Source of the DNA: Oscillospiraceae bacterium
GTDB taxonomy: Bacteria; Bacillota; Clostridia; Oscillospirales; Oscillospiraceae
DNA: 40,118 nucleotides
Direction of reading: 5' to 3'
Assembly: GCA_017447645.1 (NCBI GenBank)
Contig: JAFSNA010000101.1
Location: 1-40,118, forward strand
Every line of letters starts with the position of its first letter. Positions within the stretch are counted from its first letter, which is position 1. The translations under genes and the position numbers were made by a program. Positions 15,191 through 23,321 of this stretch are shown one piece after another. The notes beneath the pieces were generated by a model, which ran no database searches, was not told the origin of the DNA, and was given only the letters and a program-made list of their open reading frames with translations.

Positions 15191-16180
15191 TCATTCTCCC
15201 AGGACAAAGTAGTCGTGTTTCTCGTTCATAAAGCCGTTCAGCTCCGCGGCGAAGGCGAGATCGAGTGCGCTGACGCGGCCGCGGCCGGCCACAAAGGGGT
15301 CGATGCGGCGGTGCTTGGCGAAGATCTTCCGCCAGGAGCTTCTTTCGTCCGGCGCATCCGCGCGCTCGGTGCGTCTCAGCGCGCGGAAGGCCGCCCAGTC
15401 CGCCGCGAGAGCCGGATCGGCGCAGAGCCCGGCGATCACCGCCTCCTCCGTGGAGGCGAGGTCGCGCTCGCAGATCACGCCCGCCGCCAGCGCGGCGCGC
15501 AGCAGCTCGGAAAGGCGCTGCATCGCATAGCGGTCGGCGTCGCAGACATAGATCCGCGAGCAGTCCAGCGCGAGGAAGGCAAAGCGCGCGGCCTTTTCTT
15601 CGCTTTGAAAAACAAGCTCCGTCTCGCCGGATTCGTTTTCCCCGGCGCGCAGATCGGCAAAGAGTTCGGAGAGCTCCTCTCGGGAAGCCAGAGAGAAGTT
15701 CACCGCGTTGCCGCAGGTATAGTCCAGCCGGTCGGCCGAGAGCCGCGGGGGATCGTTGTCCGCGATCGGATAACGGTGATAGTCCTCCACGTCTCCGGTG
15801 CGCAGGCCGAGAGCACGCAGGATCGCGCCGAGCTCGGCGTCAGAGCGGATGATCTCCGCCGTGCCGCTCTCGGTCGCGGTCTGTTCGAGGTAGTCCCCGC
15901 ACAGGAAGTCCACCACATGGGCGAAGACGGGCGTGGCGACGTCGTGCAGCAGCGCGGCCGCGGCCTGCTTCTCATCGTGCGTGAAGCGCCAGACGATCAG
16001 CGCCGCGCCGAGGCTGTGCTCGAAGCGCGTGTAGCGCTCGATGCCGGCAAAGCGCGGGAAGGCCGTATACTCGCAGCCGCAGTTCATCCCCACGTCCCTC
16101 AGGCGCCGCAGCGGCGGCGTGTCGCACAGGCGCAGGAGGAACTCCGGCGTTTCTGTTTGGTAAATGGAATGATAGTCCAT
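15191..16180 (-). CDS. HD-domain phosphohydrolase, uncharacterised
   Basis: A 329-aa protein of the HD superfamily, nearest in layout to COG1078/dNTPase-like phosphohydrolases. Likely metal ligands are H55 (TRFEH), H79-D80 (LLHD) and the aspartate of SADRLDY; H88 (FAH) sits where relatives have FSH. The second half is not recognised. A nucleotide triphosphate or other phosphoester is a plausible substrate, but none can be named. Its ATG overlaps the TAA of the methyltransferase gene (TAATG), and its TGA is one base before pcrA, so all three are translationally coupled. GAGGG lies five bases before the ATG. A second HD protein, dgt, is present at 36222 and is clearly a different family. Confidence 0.75.
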   Translation of the reverse strand: MDYHSIYQTETPEFLLRLCDTPPLRRLRDVGMNCGCEYTAFPRFAGIERYTRFEHSLGAALIVWRFTHDEKQAAAALLHDVATPVFAHVVDFLCGDYLEQTATESGTAEIIRSDAELGAILRALGLRTGDVEDYHRYPIADNDPPRLSADRLDYTCGNAVNFSLASREELSELFADLRAGENESGETELVFQSEEKAARFAFLALDCSRIYVCDADRYAMQRLSELLRAALAAGVICERDLASTEEAVIAGLCADPALAADWAAFRALRRTERADAPDERSSWRKIFAKHRRIDPFVAGRGRVSALDLAFAAELNGFMNEKHDYFVLGE

Positions 16181-16995
16181 TACGCCCTCTTTCCCAGCTC
16201 CCAGAAAGCCACGGCGCTGGCCGCGGCGACATTGAGCGAATCCACGCCGTGCGCCATCGGGATGCGCACGGTCCAGTCGCAGTCCGCGATCGTGGACGCG
16301 GCCAGGCCGTCGCCCTCCGTCCCGAGCACGACGGCGAGCTTTTCACATTCCCGCAGCCGCGGATCGTCGAGGCGCAGCGAGTCCTCCTTCAGCGCCATCG
16401 CGGCCGTGCGGAAGCCCAGGCGTCGCAGGGTCTGCGTCCAGGGCTCGCCGGAAGGGAAATACGCCCAGGGCAGCTGGAAGACCGTGCCCATGCTCACACG
16501 GATCGCGCGGCGGTAGAGCGGGTCGCTGCCCTCGTCGGTGAGCAGCAGCGCGTCCATGCCCAGCGCCGCCGCCGAGCGGAAGATCGCGCCGATGTTCGTC
16601 GGATTCATCACGTTTTCCAGCACCGCGAGCCTTCGGGCGCCGCGGCAGACCTCCTCCGCGGAAGGCAACGCCGGCCGCCGCATCGCGCAGAGCATCCCAC
16701 GCGTGAGATGGAAGCCCGTCAGCTGCGTCAGGACCTCGAGCGGCGCGGTGTAAACGGGAATGCCGGGACAGCGCGCGATCAGAGGGCGTCCCTTGCCCGA
16801 AGCGTGCTTCGTCTCCATCAGGAACGAGACGGGCGCGCAGCCGGCGTCGAGCGCCCGCTCGATGACGACGGGGCTCTCGGCGATGAAGAGGGCCTGCGAG
16901 GGGTCGCGGCGGCAGACGAGCTGATTTTCCGTCAGACGCGCGTAGACGTCCAGCTCCGGCGCGGAAAAATCGCGGATCTCGATGATGTTCGGCAT
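16180..16995 (-). CDS. TrmH/SpoU-family RNA 2'-O-methyltransferase
   Basis: A 271-aa SPOUT enzyme that methylates a ribose in rRNA or tRNA using SAM. The three family motifs are present: NVMNPTNIGAIFRSAAALGM, VVLGTEGDGL and IPMAHGVDSLNVAAASAVAF, the last two forming the knotted SAM site. The N-terminal ~100 residues form a substrate-binding domain of the L30e-like type. The start at 16995 has AGGGAG at good spacing; a longer frame crosses the promoter and the divergent ABC gene. It is the first gene of the operon with the HD protein and PcrA. The target nucleotide is not deducible. Confidence 0.88.
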   Translation of the reverse strand: MPNIIEIRDFSAPELDVYARLTENQLVCRRDPSQALFIAESPVVIERALDAGCAPVSFLMETKHASGKGRPLIARCPGIPVYTAPLEVLTQLTGFHLTRGMLCAMRRPALPSAEEVCRGARRLAVLENVMNPTNIGAIFRSAAALGMDALLLTDEGSDPLYRRAIRVSMGTVFQLPWAYFPSGEPWTQTLRRLGFRTAAMALKEDSLRLDDPRLRECEKLAVVLGTEGDGLAASTIADCDWTVRIPMAHGVDSLNVAAASAVAFWELGKRA

Positions 16996-17024
16996 GGTTT
17001 TTCTCCCTGTGATCTGATGATACC

Positions 17025-17053
17025 ATTCTACCGCGCGCGGGAAAAGTGCGCAA
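17025..17053 (-). promoter_or_regulatory. Promoter of the TrmH-HD-pcrA operon
   Basis: TTGCGC (17053-17048), 17 bases, TAGAAT (17030-17025) on the minus strand, 30 bases before the start codon. Confidence 0.6.
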
Positions 17054-17112
17054 GGGGGCGTTTGTGTCCCGTTTTTGGTCCAGTCCGCCGCGCCGCGGAT
17101 ACAAAAAGGGAA

Positions 17113-17141
17113 TTGACGGCGGCGCTCAGGAGGGATAAAAT
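17113..17141 (+). promoter_or_regulatory. ABC transporter promoter
   Basis: TTGACG (17113-17118), 17 bases, TAAAAT (17136-17141), about 48 bases before the start codon. Confidence 0.7.
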
Positions 17142-17188
17142 CGAGAAAAAGACGCGTTCGGTGTGTTTTCAGGGAAAGGAGTGGTCCC

Positions 17189-19021
17189 ATGCCCGGTCCC
17201 GGAAGAGGGCTCGGTCCCCGCGGATTTCTGACCGAGGAAGAAAAGAAAAACCTGCCGAAGGTCAGCGGCGCGCTGATCCGCCGCATCCTCGGCTATCTTA
17301 AGCCCTACTGGCTGCAGTTCCTGCTGGTGTTCGTGACGATCCTGCTCTCGGCGGTGGTCGGCCTGTTGCCGAGCATCATCACCGGGCGCATCGTGGACGA
17401 GGCGCTGGTAGGCAAAAACATGCGCCTGCTCATCCAGCTGCTCGTCATGGCCTTCGTGACGCTGACGGCCTCGCAGGTGATCTCGGTGCTCGAGAGCTAC
17501 ATCAACGCCTGGATCTCCCAGCGCATCATCTTCGACATGAAGAACCAGATGTACGACCATCTCCAGCACATGCCGCACGCCTTCTTCACCTCGGAGAAGC
17601 AGGGAGACATCATCACCCGCATGAACACGGACATCTCGGGCGTGAGCTCGGTGATCTCCGGGACGCTGTCGAGCATCGTGTCGAATATCGCGACCGTGGT
17701 GACCACGCTCGTCGCGCTCTTTACGATGAGCTGGAAGCTCGCGATCGTGGGCATCGTCGTGATCCCGCTGCTGATCCTGCCGACCAAGAGCGTGGGCAAG
17801 AAGCGCTATCAGCTGCTGACCGACGCGCAGGCGAAAAACGACGAGATGAACCAGCTGATCAACGAGACGCTGTCGGTCTCCGGCTCGCTGCTCGTCAAGC
17901 TCTTCACGCGCGAGAAAAAGGAGTACGACCGCTTTGTCGACGTCAACGAGGAGGTCACGCAGCTGGCCCTGCGCGAGCAGAACAGCGGCCGCTGGTTCCG
18001 CGTGGTGATGGGCCTGTTCACCCAGCTCGGTCCGCTGCTGATCTACTTTGCGGGCGGCTGGTTCATCATCTCCGAAATGGACAGCGCCCTCACCGTCGGC
18101 ACGATCACGGCCACGGTCTCGCTCATCAACCGGCTCTACCGCCCGGTGGAGAGCCTGCTGAACATCCATGTGGACTTCACGCGCTCCCTCGCGCTCTTCA
18201 CGCGCATCTTCGAGTATTTCGACATGCCCAACCCGATCCAGTCCCCCGAGAACGGCCTGACGCCCGACGTGACCGACGCGGACATCGTCTACGAGCACGT
18301 GGCCTTCTCCTATTCGCCGGACAAGCCCCTGCTGACGGACATCGACTTCACGGTGCCCGGCGGGAAGATGTACGCCATCGTCGGCCCCTCCGGCTCCGGC
18401 AAGTCCACGGTGGTCAACCTCATCCCCCGGCTCTACGACGTGCTCTCCGGCAGCGTGAAGATCGCCGGCGTGGACGTGCGGGACTTCGATCTTTCGTATC
18501 TGCGCAGCCAGATCGGCGTTGTGACGCAGGACAGCTATCTCTTCAACGGCACGATCCGCGACAACCTGCTCTACGCCAAGGACGACGCCACGCAGGAGGA
18601 GATCGACGCGGCCTGCTATATCGCCAATCTTGAGGACTTTATCGACGCGCAGCCCGAGGGCTACGACACGATGGTGGGCAACCGCGGGCTCAAGCTCTCC
18701 GGCGGCGAAAAGCAGCGCCTCTCGATCGCGCGCGTGATCCTCAAGGACCCGAAGATCCTGATCCTCGACGAGGCGACCTCGGCGCTGGACTCGATCACCG
18801 AGAACGCGATCCAGGAGGCGCTCGAGGCGCTGATGGAGGGGCGGACGAGCATCGTCATCGCCCACCGCCTCTCGACCATTCTCAAGGCCGACCGCATCCT
18901 CGTCGTCAAGGACGGCGTGATCGCGGAGAGCGGCACGCACGAGGAGCTGCTGGAAAAGGGCGGCGTCTACCGCGAGCTCTACGAGACGCAGTTCCGCAAG
19001 ATCCTGGACATGGAACGATAA
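17189..19021 (+). CDS. ABC exporter half-transporter (MsbA/LmrA type)
   Basis: A 610-aa membrane protein with an N-terminal transmembrane domain (six helices within ~35-330) fused to a nucleotide-binding domain. The latter has Walker A GPSGSGKST (399-407), signature LSGGE (503-507), Walker B ending in LDEATSALD (D527, E528) and the switch histidine H559. All catalytic residues are present. It would act as a dimer; because no second half-transporter gene is adjacent, a homodimer is more likely. Substrate is unknown; lipids or drugs are typical for this fold. AAGGAG precedes the ATG. It is monocistronic between its own promoter and a bidirectional terminator. Confidence 0.92.
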   Translation: MPGPGRGLGPRGFLTEEEKKNLPKVSGALIRRILGYLKPYWLQFLLVFVTILLSAVVGLLPSIITGRIVDEALVGKNMRLLIQLLVMAFVTLTASQVISVLESYINAWISQRIIFDMKNQMYDHLQHMPHAFFTSEKQGDIITRMNTDISGVSSVISGTLSSIVSNIATVVTTLVALFTMSWKLAIVGIVVIPLLILPTKSVGKKRYQLLTDAQAKNDEMNQLINETLSVSGSLLVKLFTREKKEYDRFVDVNEEVTQLALREQNSGRWFRVVMGLFTQLGPLLIYFAGGWFIISEMDSALTVGTITATVSLINRLYRPVESLLNIHVDFTRSLALFTRIFEYFDMPNPIQSPENGLTPDVTDADIVYEHVAFSYSPDKPLLTDIDFTVPGGKMYAIVGPSGSGKSTVVNLIPRLYDVLSGSVKIAGVDVRDFDLSYLRSQIGVVTQDSYLFNGTIRDNLLYAKDDATQEEIDAACYIANLEDFIDAQPEGYDTMVGNRGLKLSGGEKQRLSIARVILKDPKILILDEATSALDSITENAIQEALEALMEGRTSIVIAHRLSTILKADRILVVKDGVIAESGTHEELLEKGGVYRELYETQFRKILDMER

Positions 19022-19023
19022 CG

Positions 19024-19064
19024 AAAAAGAACGCCGGATCCCTCGGATCCGGCGTTCTTTTTTT
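19024..19064. terminator. Bidirectional terminator, ABC exporter / PAP2
   Basis: AACGCCGGATCC and GGATCCGGCGTT form a perfect stem around CTC, extended by A-T pairs. T-runs follow on both strands, serving the two convergent genes. Confidence 0.92.
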
Positions 19065-19068
19065 GTTT

Positions 19069-19746
19069 TCAATGCCTGCCGCGGTAGGTCAGGAACGAGG
19101 GCAGCGGGAGATCCCAGTTCAGCACAAAGCGGGCCAGCCTGTCGCCCCTGCTGCGCGTACAGAAGAAGGCGAAGATCCACCGCGTGATCCCCCAGGCGAC
19201 GAAGCCGGAGAAGATCCCGATGAGCGCCGCCGAGGCGACGTCGCTGGGGAAGTGGGCCATCAGATAGTTGCGCGCGAAGCACATCAGGAATACCACGCCC
19301 GCCGCGGGCCACAGCCAGCGCTTGCCCTGCATGAAGCAGATCGCGCTCATGCCCGCCGCCGCCGCGGTGACGTGGCCGGAGGGGAAGGAAAAGCCGTCCT
19401 CGGCCGGGGCGCCGACCGCCTGCCACCACTCGCGGTAGATCGACAGCGTCTCAAAGGGGCGCGGCCGGGCGACAAAATCCTTGAGCAGGATGTTCGTGAT
19501 CAGCGCGCCGCAGCACACCGCGCCGAAGACGCACACGCCCAGAGGCCGCGTTTTGGCAAAGCACATCAGCGCCAGCGCGAGCAGGAAAAAGAGGATCCCC
19601 TTTTCGCCCAGCAGCGTGATGAGCCGGCACAGCGGCGTGAGGACCGCGCCCGCCTTCTCCGCGAGCGTGTGCATCAGGCTCAGGATCCCGAGATCAAAGG
19701 ACGAAAACGTGTCCGTCAGCCACGAGGCGGCCGCAGTCATCTCCAT
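19069..19746 (-). CDS. PAP2-family membrane phosphatase
   Basis: A 225-aa integral membrane phosphatase with about five hydrophobic segments. The three PAP2 motifs are complete: K89-x6-R96-P97 (KDFVARPRP), PSGH (122-125) and R159-x5-H165-x3-D169 (RNYLMAHFPSD), H165 being the nucleophile and H125 the acid. The family dephosphorylates lipid phosphates such as undecaprenyl pyrophosphate or phosphatidic acid outside the membrane; which one is not decidable here. The start at 19746 has GGAGGG about nine bases upstream. It converges with the ABC exporter and is divergent from galT. Confidence 0.88.
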   Translation of the reverse strand: MEMTAAASWLTDTFSSFDLGILSLMHTLAEKAGAVLTPLCRLITLLGEKGILFFLLALALMCFAKTRPLGVCVFGAVCCGALITNILLKDFVARPRPFETLSIYREWWQAVGAPAEDGFSFPSGHVTAAAAGMSAICFMQGKRWLWPAAGVVFLMCFARNYLMAHFPSDVASAALIGIFSGFVAWGITRWIFAFFCTRSRGDRLARFVLNWDLPLPSFLTYRGRH

Positions 19747-19782
19747 AGCGTGTGTCCCTCCGAGTCGTTTTTCACAGACAGC

Positions 19783-19811
19783 ATTTTATCACAGCGCCGG
19801 GAAAGATACAA
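19783..19811 (-). promoter_or_regulatory. PAP2 promoter
   Basis: TTGTAT (19811-19806), 17 bases, TAAAAT (19788-19783) on the minus strand. It is back to back with the galT promoter; the two -35 hexamers are only eight bases apart. Confidence 0.6.
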
Positions 19812-19819
19812 TCGCGAAG

Positions 19820-19849
19820 TTGCGCAGGGGCGCGCTGCTGTGGTATAAT
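19820..19849 (+). promoter_or_regulatory. galT promoter
   Basis: TTGCGC (19820-19825), 18 bases, and a perfect TATAAT (19844-19849), 32 bases before the start codon. No obvious operator dyad overlaps it. Confidence 0.75.
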
Positions 19850-19881
19850 CTCTGCGATACCAGAATATGGGGAGAGACGAC

Positions 19882-21369
19882 ATGATATACGACGAGATCA
19901 ACGCGCTCGTGCGCTATGGCCTGGACAAGGGACTGATCGAGCCCGCCGACGGGATCTGGGCGCGCAACCGCATCCTGGACATCCTCGGTCTGGACGGCTT
20001 TGAGCCGACGGGCGAAGAGGCCGGGCAGGACCTTGAGGCGATCCTCAAGGCCATCCTCGACGACGCCGCCGCGCGCGGCCTCATCGACGGCGGGATCACG
20101 AGCCGCGACCTGCTGGACACGCGCCTCATGGGCGTGCTGACGCCGCGGCCCTCGGCCGTGATCGGGCGCTTCCGCGCGCTGTACGACGAAAGCCCGGAGC
20201 GCGCCACCGACTGGTACTACCGCTTCTCCTGCGACACGGACTATATCCGCCGCTACCGCATCGCGAAGGACCGCAAGTGGAAGGCCCCGACCGCGTACGG
20301 CGAGCTGGACATCACGATCAATCTCTCCAAGCCCGAGAAGGACCCGCGCGCCATCGCCGCGGCCCGCAGCGCCGCGCCCTCGGGCTACCCGAAGTGCCAG
20401 CTCTGCCGCGAGGCGGAGGGCTACGCCGGGCGCGCCGACTATCCGGCGCGGGAGAACCACCGCATCCTGCCGATCAGGCTGGCGGGCGAGGACTGGTTTT
20501 TGCAGTATTCTCCCTACGTCTACTACAACGAGCACTGCATCGCGCTCTGCGCCGAGCACCGCCCGATGAAGATCGACCGCGCGGCCTTCCGCCGCCTGCT
20601 CGATTTCGTCACGCTCTTCCCGCATTACTTCATCGGCTCGAACGCCGACCTGCCGATCGTCGGCGGCTCGATCCTCAGCCACGACCACTTCCAGGGCGGG
20701 CGCTACGAGTTCGCGATGGCCCGCGCCCAAATCGAGCGCGAGCTGCGCTTCCCCGGCTTCGAGGACGTCGCGGCGGGCATCGTGCGCTGGCCGATGAGCG
20801 TGATCCGCCTCCGCTGCGCCGACAGCGGCCGTCTGGTGGATCTGGCGGGCCGGATCCTGGACGCCTGGCGTGCCTATTCCGACCCCGAGGTCTCGATCTT
20901 CGCCGAGACCGACGGCGAGATGCACAACACGATCACGCCGATCGCGCGGCGCCGCGGCGCCGATTACGAGCTCGACCTCGTGCTGCGCAACAACCTCACG
21001 ACCGAGGAGCACCCGCTCGGCCTGTTCCACCCGCACGCCGAGCTGCACCACATCAAGAAGGAGAACATCGGCCTGATCGAGGTGATGGGCCTGGCCGTGC
21101 TGCCCGCGCGGCTGCGCGGCGAGCTCGCCGAGCTCGGCCGCCGTCTCGTCTCGGGCGAGGATCTCGCGGCTTCTCCCCTGACGGAAAAGCACGCGCCCTG
21201 GATCGAGGAGCTGAGGGAGAAATACGAGCTCCGTCCGGAGAACGTCGAGACGATCCTGCAAAGGGAGGTCGGCGAGGTGTTCAAGACCGTGCTCGAGCAC
21301 GCGGGCGTGTTCAAGCGGGACGAGGCCGGCACCGCCGCCTTCCTGCGCTTCGCCGGCAGCGTGCGGTAA
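19882..21369 (+). CDS. galT: Class II galactose-1-phosphate uridylyltransferase
   Basis: A 495-aa Leloir-pathway enzyme. It exchanges UMP between UDP-glucose and galactose-1-phosphate. The length and sequence fit the Firmicutes-type (class II) GalT, longer than the E. coli form. The active-site region SILSHDHFQGG and the later HPHAELHHIKKE histidine cluster are conserved. The start at 19882 (MIYDEINALV) follows GGAGAG; an ATG five codons upstream overlaps that site and is less likely. It is monocistronic, with its own promoter and terminator, and lies 3.5 kb from the galactokinase-family gene rather than in a gal operon. No galE is in the window. Confidence 0.92.
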   Translation: MIYDEINALVRYGLDKGLIEPADGIWARNRILDILGLDGFEPTGEEAGQDLEAILKAILDDAAARGLIDGGITSRDLLDTRLMGVLTPRPSAVIGRFRALYDESPERATDWYYRFSCDTDYIRRYRIAKDRKWKAPTAYGELDITINLSKPEKDPRAIAAARSAAPSGYPKCQLCREAEGYAGRADYPARENHRILPIRLAGEDWFLQYSPYVYYNEHCIALCAEHRPMKIDRAAFRRLLDFVTLFPHYFIGSNADLPIVGGSILSHDHFQGGRYEFAMARAQIERELRFPGFEDVAAGIVRWPMSVIRLRCADSGRLVDLAGRILDAWRAYSDPEVSIFAETDGEMHNTITPIARRRGADYELDLVLRNNLTTEEHPLGLFHPHAELHHIKKENIGLIEVMGLAVLPARLRGELAELGRRLVSGEDLAASPLTEKHAPWIEELREKYELRPENVETILQREVGEVFKTVLEHAGVFKRDEAGTAAFLRFAGSVR

Positions 21370-21382
21370 AAAGGGGCAAAAC

Positions 21383-21423
21383 AAAAAGCACAGGGGCGGC
21401 GGAGGCCGCCCCTGTGCTTTTTT
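21383..21423. terminator. Bidirectional terminator, galT / MBL hydrolase
   Basis: GCACAGGGGCGGC and its complement form a perfect 13-bp stem with a GGAG loop. Six T follow on the plus strand and a matching A-run precedes it, so it serves both convergent genes. Confidence 0.93.
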
Positions 21424-21447
21424 CCGAACGGACCGTCCTCCGTCCCC

Positions 21448-22053
21448 TCAGCGCCGGAAGACGATCGTCGCGGGCGCGTCGGCAAGGTCGACGGCATAGC
21501 GCATACCCGCAATCTCCTTCACGTTCCCGGCGAGCTTCAAAAAGGGCTCGACCGTGCCGATCACGTCATAGCCGAAGCCGCGGCCGCGGTAGTGCATCGG
21601 GATCACGATGGCGGCTGAGAGCGCCTTCGCGATCTCCCAGGCCTGCGCCGCGTCGACGGTGTAGTGCCCGCCGACCGGGATCATCAGCACGTCCACGCGC
21701 CCGAGCGAGGCGATCTGCTCCGCCGTCAGGGGGCAGCCGATGTCGCCCATGTGCACGGCGCGCAGGCCCTCGGCCTCGACGAGCGTGACCGTGTTCTCCC
21801 CGCGCAGCGCGCCGCGCCTGTCGTCGTGGAACGTGGGGATCTGCAGGATCTTTCCCGTGAAGGTCCCGCCCGTCGGCGCGACGCCCGCGGCGTAGTTGTG
21901 GTCGTTGTGGCCGTGGCTGCAGACGACCCGGTCCGCCGTGAGCGCCGGCAGCTTCCAGCCCGGGACCTTCCCGGGGGCGTAGGGGTCGAAGACGATGCTG
22001 CCGCAGTCGCTTTCGAGCAGAAAACAGGCGTGTCCGCACCAGGTGATGGTCAT
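21448..22053 (-). CDS. Metallo-beta-lactamase-fold hydrolase (UPF0173-like)
   Basis: A 201-aa cytoplasmic metal-dependent hydrolase. SHGHNDH (H47, H49, D51, H52) is the HxHxDH zinc site. GDIGCPLT and the late IPMHYRG supply further metal-site residues, as in UPF0173/UlaG-like proteins. Substrate is unknown. The start at 22053 has AGGAGG eight bases upstream; a longer frame crosses the promoter. It is monocistronic and divergent from the first VanY-type gene. Confidence 0.8.
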   Translation of the reverse strand: MTITWCGHACFLLESDCGSIVFDPYAPGKVPGWKLPALTADRVVCSHGHNDHNYAAGVAPTGGTFTGKILQIPTFHDDRRGALRGENTVTLVEAEGLRAVHMGDIGCPLTAEQIASLGRVDVLMIPVGGHYTVDAAQAWEIAKALSAAIVIPMHYRGRGFGYDVIGTVEPFLKLAGNVKEIAGMRYAVDLADAPATIVFRR

Positions 22054-22082
22054 GATGAGCCCTCCTCGATTTCTATGAGAAA

Positions 22083-22111
22083 AGTATAGCATGGGGCGGC
22101 GGCGCAATCAA
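22083..22111 (-). promoter_or_regulatory. MBL hydrolase promoter
   Basis: TTGATT (22111-22106), 17 bases, TATACT (22088-22083) on the minus strand, 30 bases before the ATG. Confidence 0.7.
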
Positions 22112-22143
22112 GTGCCGCGGCGGCGATTATTGTTAACTTGTTC

Positions 22144-22172
22144 TTGACCATTCTTTTTCGTGATGTTATTAT
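22144..22172 (+). promoter_or_regulatory. Promoter of the first VanY-type gene
   Basis: TTGACC (22144-22149), 17 bases, TATTAT (22167-22172), 37 bases before the ATG. Confidence 0.7.
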
Positions 22173-22208
22173 GGAAGGTAAGAAAAAGCCTTGATAGGAG
22201 GCGTGAAC

Positions 22209-23165
22209 ATGAAGATCTTCCTCCGCATCATCCGCGTCATCCTCGGTCTGGTGCTGCTGACCGCCTTTGCCTACGGTCTGTTCATTTTCGCCCAGGCCGC
22301 GCCGAAGAGCGGCGATTATACGGATCTCAAGACCGGCGAGGGCGGCGTCCCCGTCGATCAGAGCGTGCAGACTCCGCCCCCCGTCGCCGAGCCGATCGAC
22401 ACGCAGGACGGCGCCGCGGTCGAGCCGGTCATCCCCACGGTCGAGCCCGCGCCGGAGCCCACGCCCCTGCCCGACACGCCCGAGGGCCGCGCCGCCGCGC
22501 TCGGTCTGCCCGCGCCGCCGGATATCGACATCGACAGCTGGGAGTTCGTGCTTGTCAACGCGGACAATCCCCTGCCCGCGGACTATGAGCCGGAGCAGTT
22601 CGGCTATATCAACCTGACGCTCTCCGAGCGCGACGTGCAGACGAACTACAACCCCAACCGCGTGGATTCCCGCGTCGACCTGCGCATCGCGCAGGCGCTG
22701 GTGGACTTCTGCGGCGCCGCCAAGGACGCGCTGAAGCTGGACATCGTCTATCTCACCTCCTGCTACCGCAGCTATCAGTACCAGGCGGACAACTTCCGCC
22801 GCGTCTGCATCAACAACGGCATCGCGGACGGCAAGGACAAGAACGGCTTCTATATCACGATGCCCGCCGGCTGCAGCGAGCACCAGAGCGGCCTGTGCGC
22901 GGACATCATCGACTACTGGCGCACCCCGCTGCGCGCCGCCGACCTGCACAACATCCCGCTGGAGGTCTGGCTGCGTGAGAACTGCCAGGACTACGGCTTC
23001 ATCCTCCGCTTCCCCGAGGGGAAGGAGAGCATCACCGGCGTGATGTATGAGCCCTGGCACTTCCGCTATGTCGGCGTTCCCGCCGCGAAGTACATCATGG
23101 AAAACGGTCTCTGCCTGGAGGAGTTCGTCGAGCTGTACAGGGGTCCGGCCGAGCCCAAGGCCTGA
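22209..23165 (+). CDS. Membrane-anchored VanY-type D,D-carboxypeptidase
   Basis: A 318-aa M15B zinc peptidase that would trim D-Ala from peptidoglycan stem peptides outside the cell. Residues ~4-28 are a membrane anchor or signal peptide, followed by a proline-rich linker (~48-105) that spans the wall side, then the peptidase domain. Zinc ligands H225, D232 (SEHQSGLCADI) and H284 are present, with the catalytic Glu in EPWHFRYVG. SCYRSYQYQ is the substrate-side motif. The start at 22209 has AGGAGG seven bases upstream; a TTG six codons earlier precedes that site. A terminator separates it from a shorter paralogue downstream. Confidence 0.88.
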   Translation: MKIFLRIIRVILGLVLLTAFAYGLFIFAQAAPKSGDYTDLKTGEGGVPVDQSVQTPPPVAEPIDTQDGAAVEPVIPTVEPAPEPTPLPDTPEGRAAALGLPAPPDIDIDSWEFVLVNADNPLPADYEPEQFGYINLTLSERDVQTNYNPNRVDSRVDLRIAQALVDFCGAAKDALKLDIVYLTSCYRSYQYQADNFRRVCINNGIADGKDKNGFYITMPAGCSEHQSGLCADIIDYWRTPLRAADLHNIPLEVWLRENCQDYGFILRFPEGKESITGVMYEPWHFRYVGVPAAKYIMENGLCLEEFVELYRGPAEPKA

Positions 23166-23192
23166 AACAGAAAAGCAGCAAACTGAAAAGCG

Positions 23193-23226
23193 CCCCGAAA
23201 AACTTTGTTTTTCGGGGTTCTTTTTT
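23193..23226 (+). terminator. Terminator after the first VanY-type gene
   Basis: CCCCGAAAAA and TTTTTCGGGG pair around CTTTG, followed by TTC and six T. Confidence 0.88.
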
Positions 23227-23321
23227 CGCCCTTTTTCGCCTCGGGGCGGGTGCTATGCTTGTCCCATCTTCAGCAAAGCCGCCGCATTCGGGCGCGGCGG
23301 CTCGGAAAGGGGCGAAGCGGC

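Noticed and set aside
15190..15207. TTG start six codons upstream for pcrA
   Set aside because: It lies inside the HD gene without a suitable ribosome binding site. The ATG at 15189 gives the family N-terminus.
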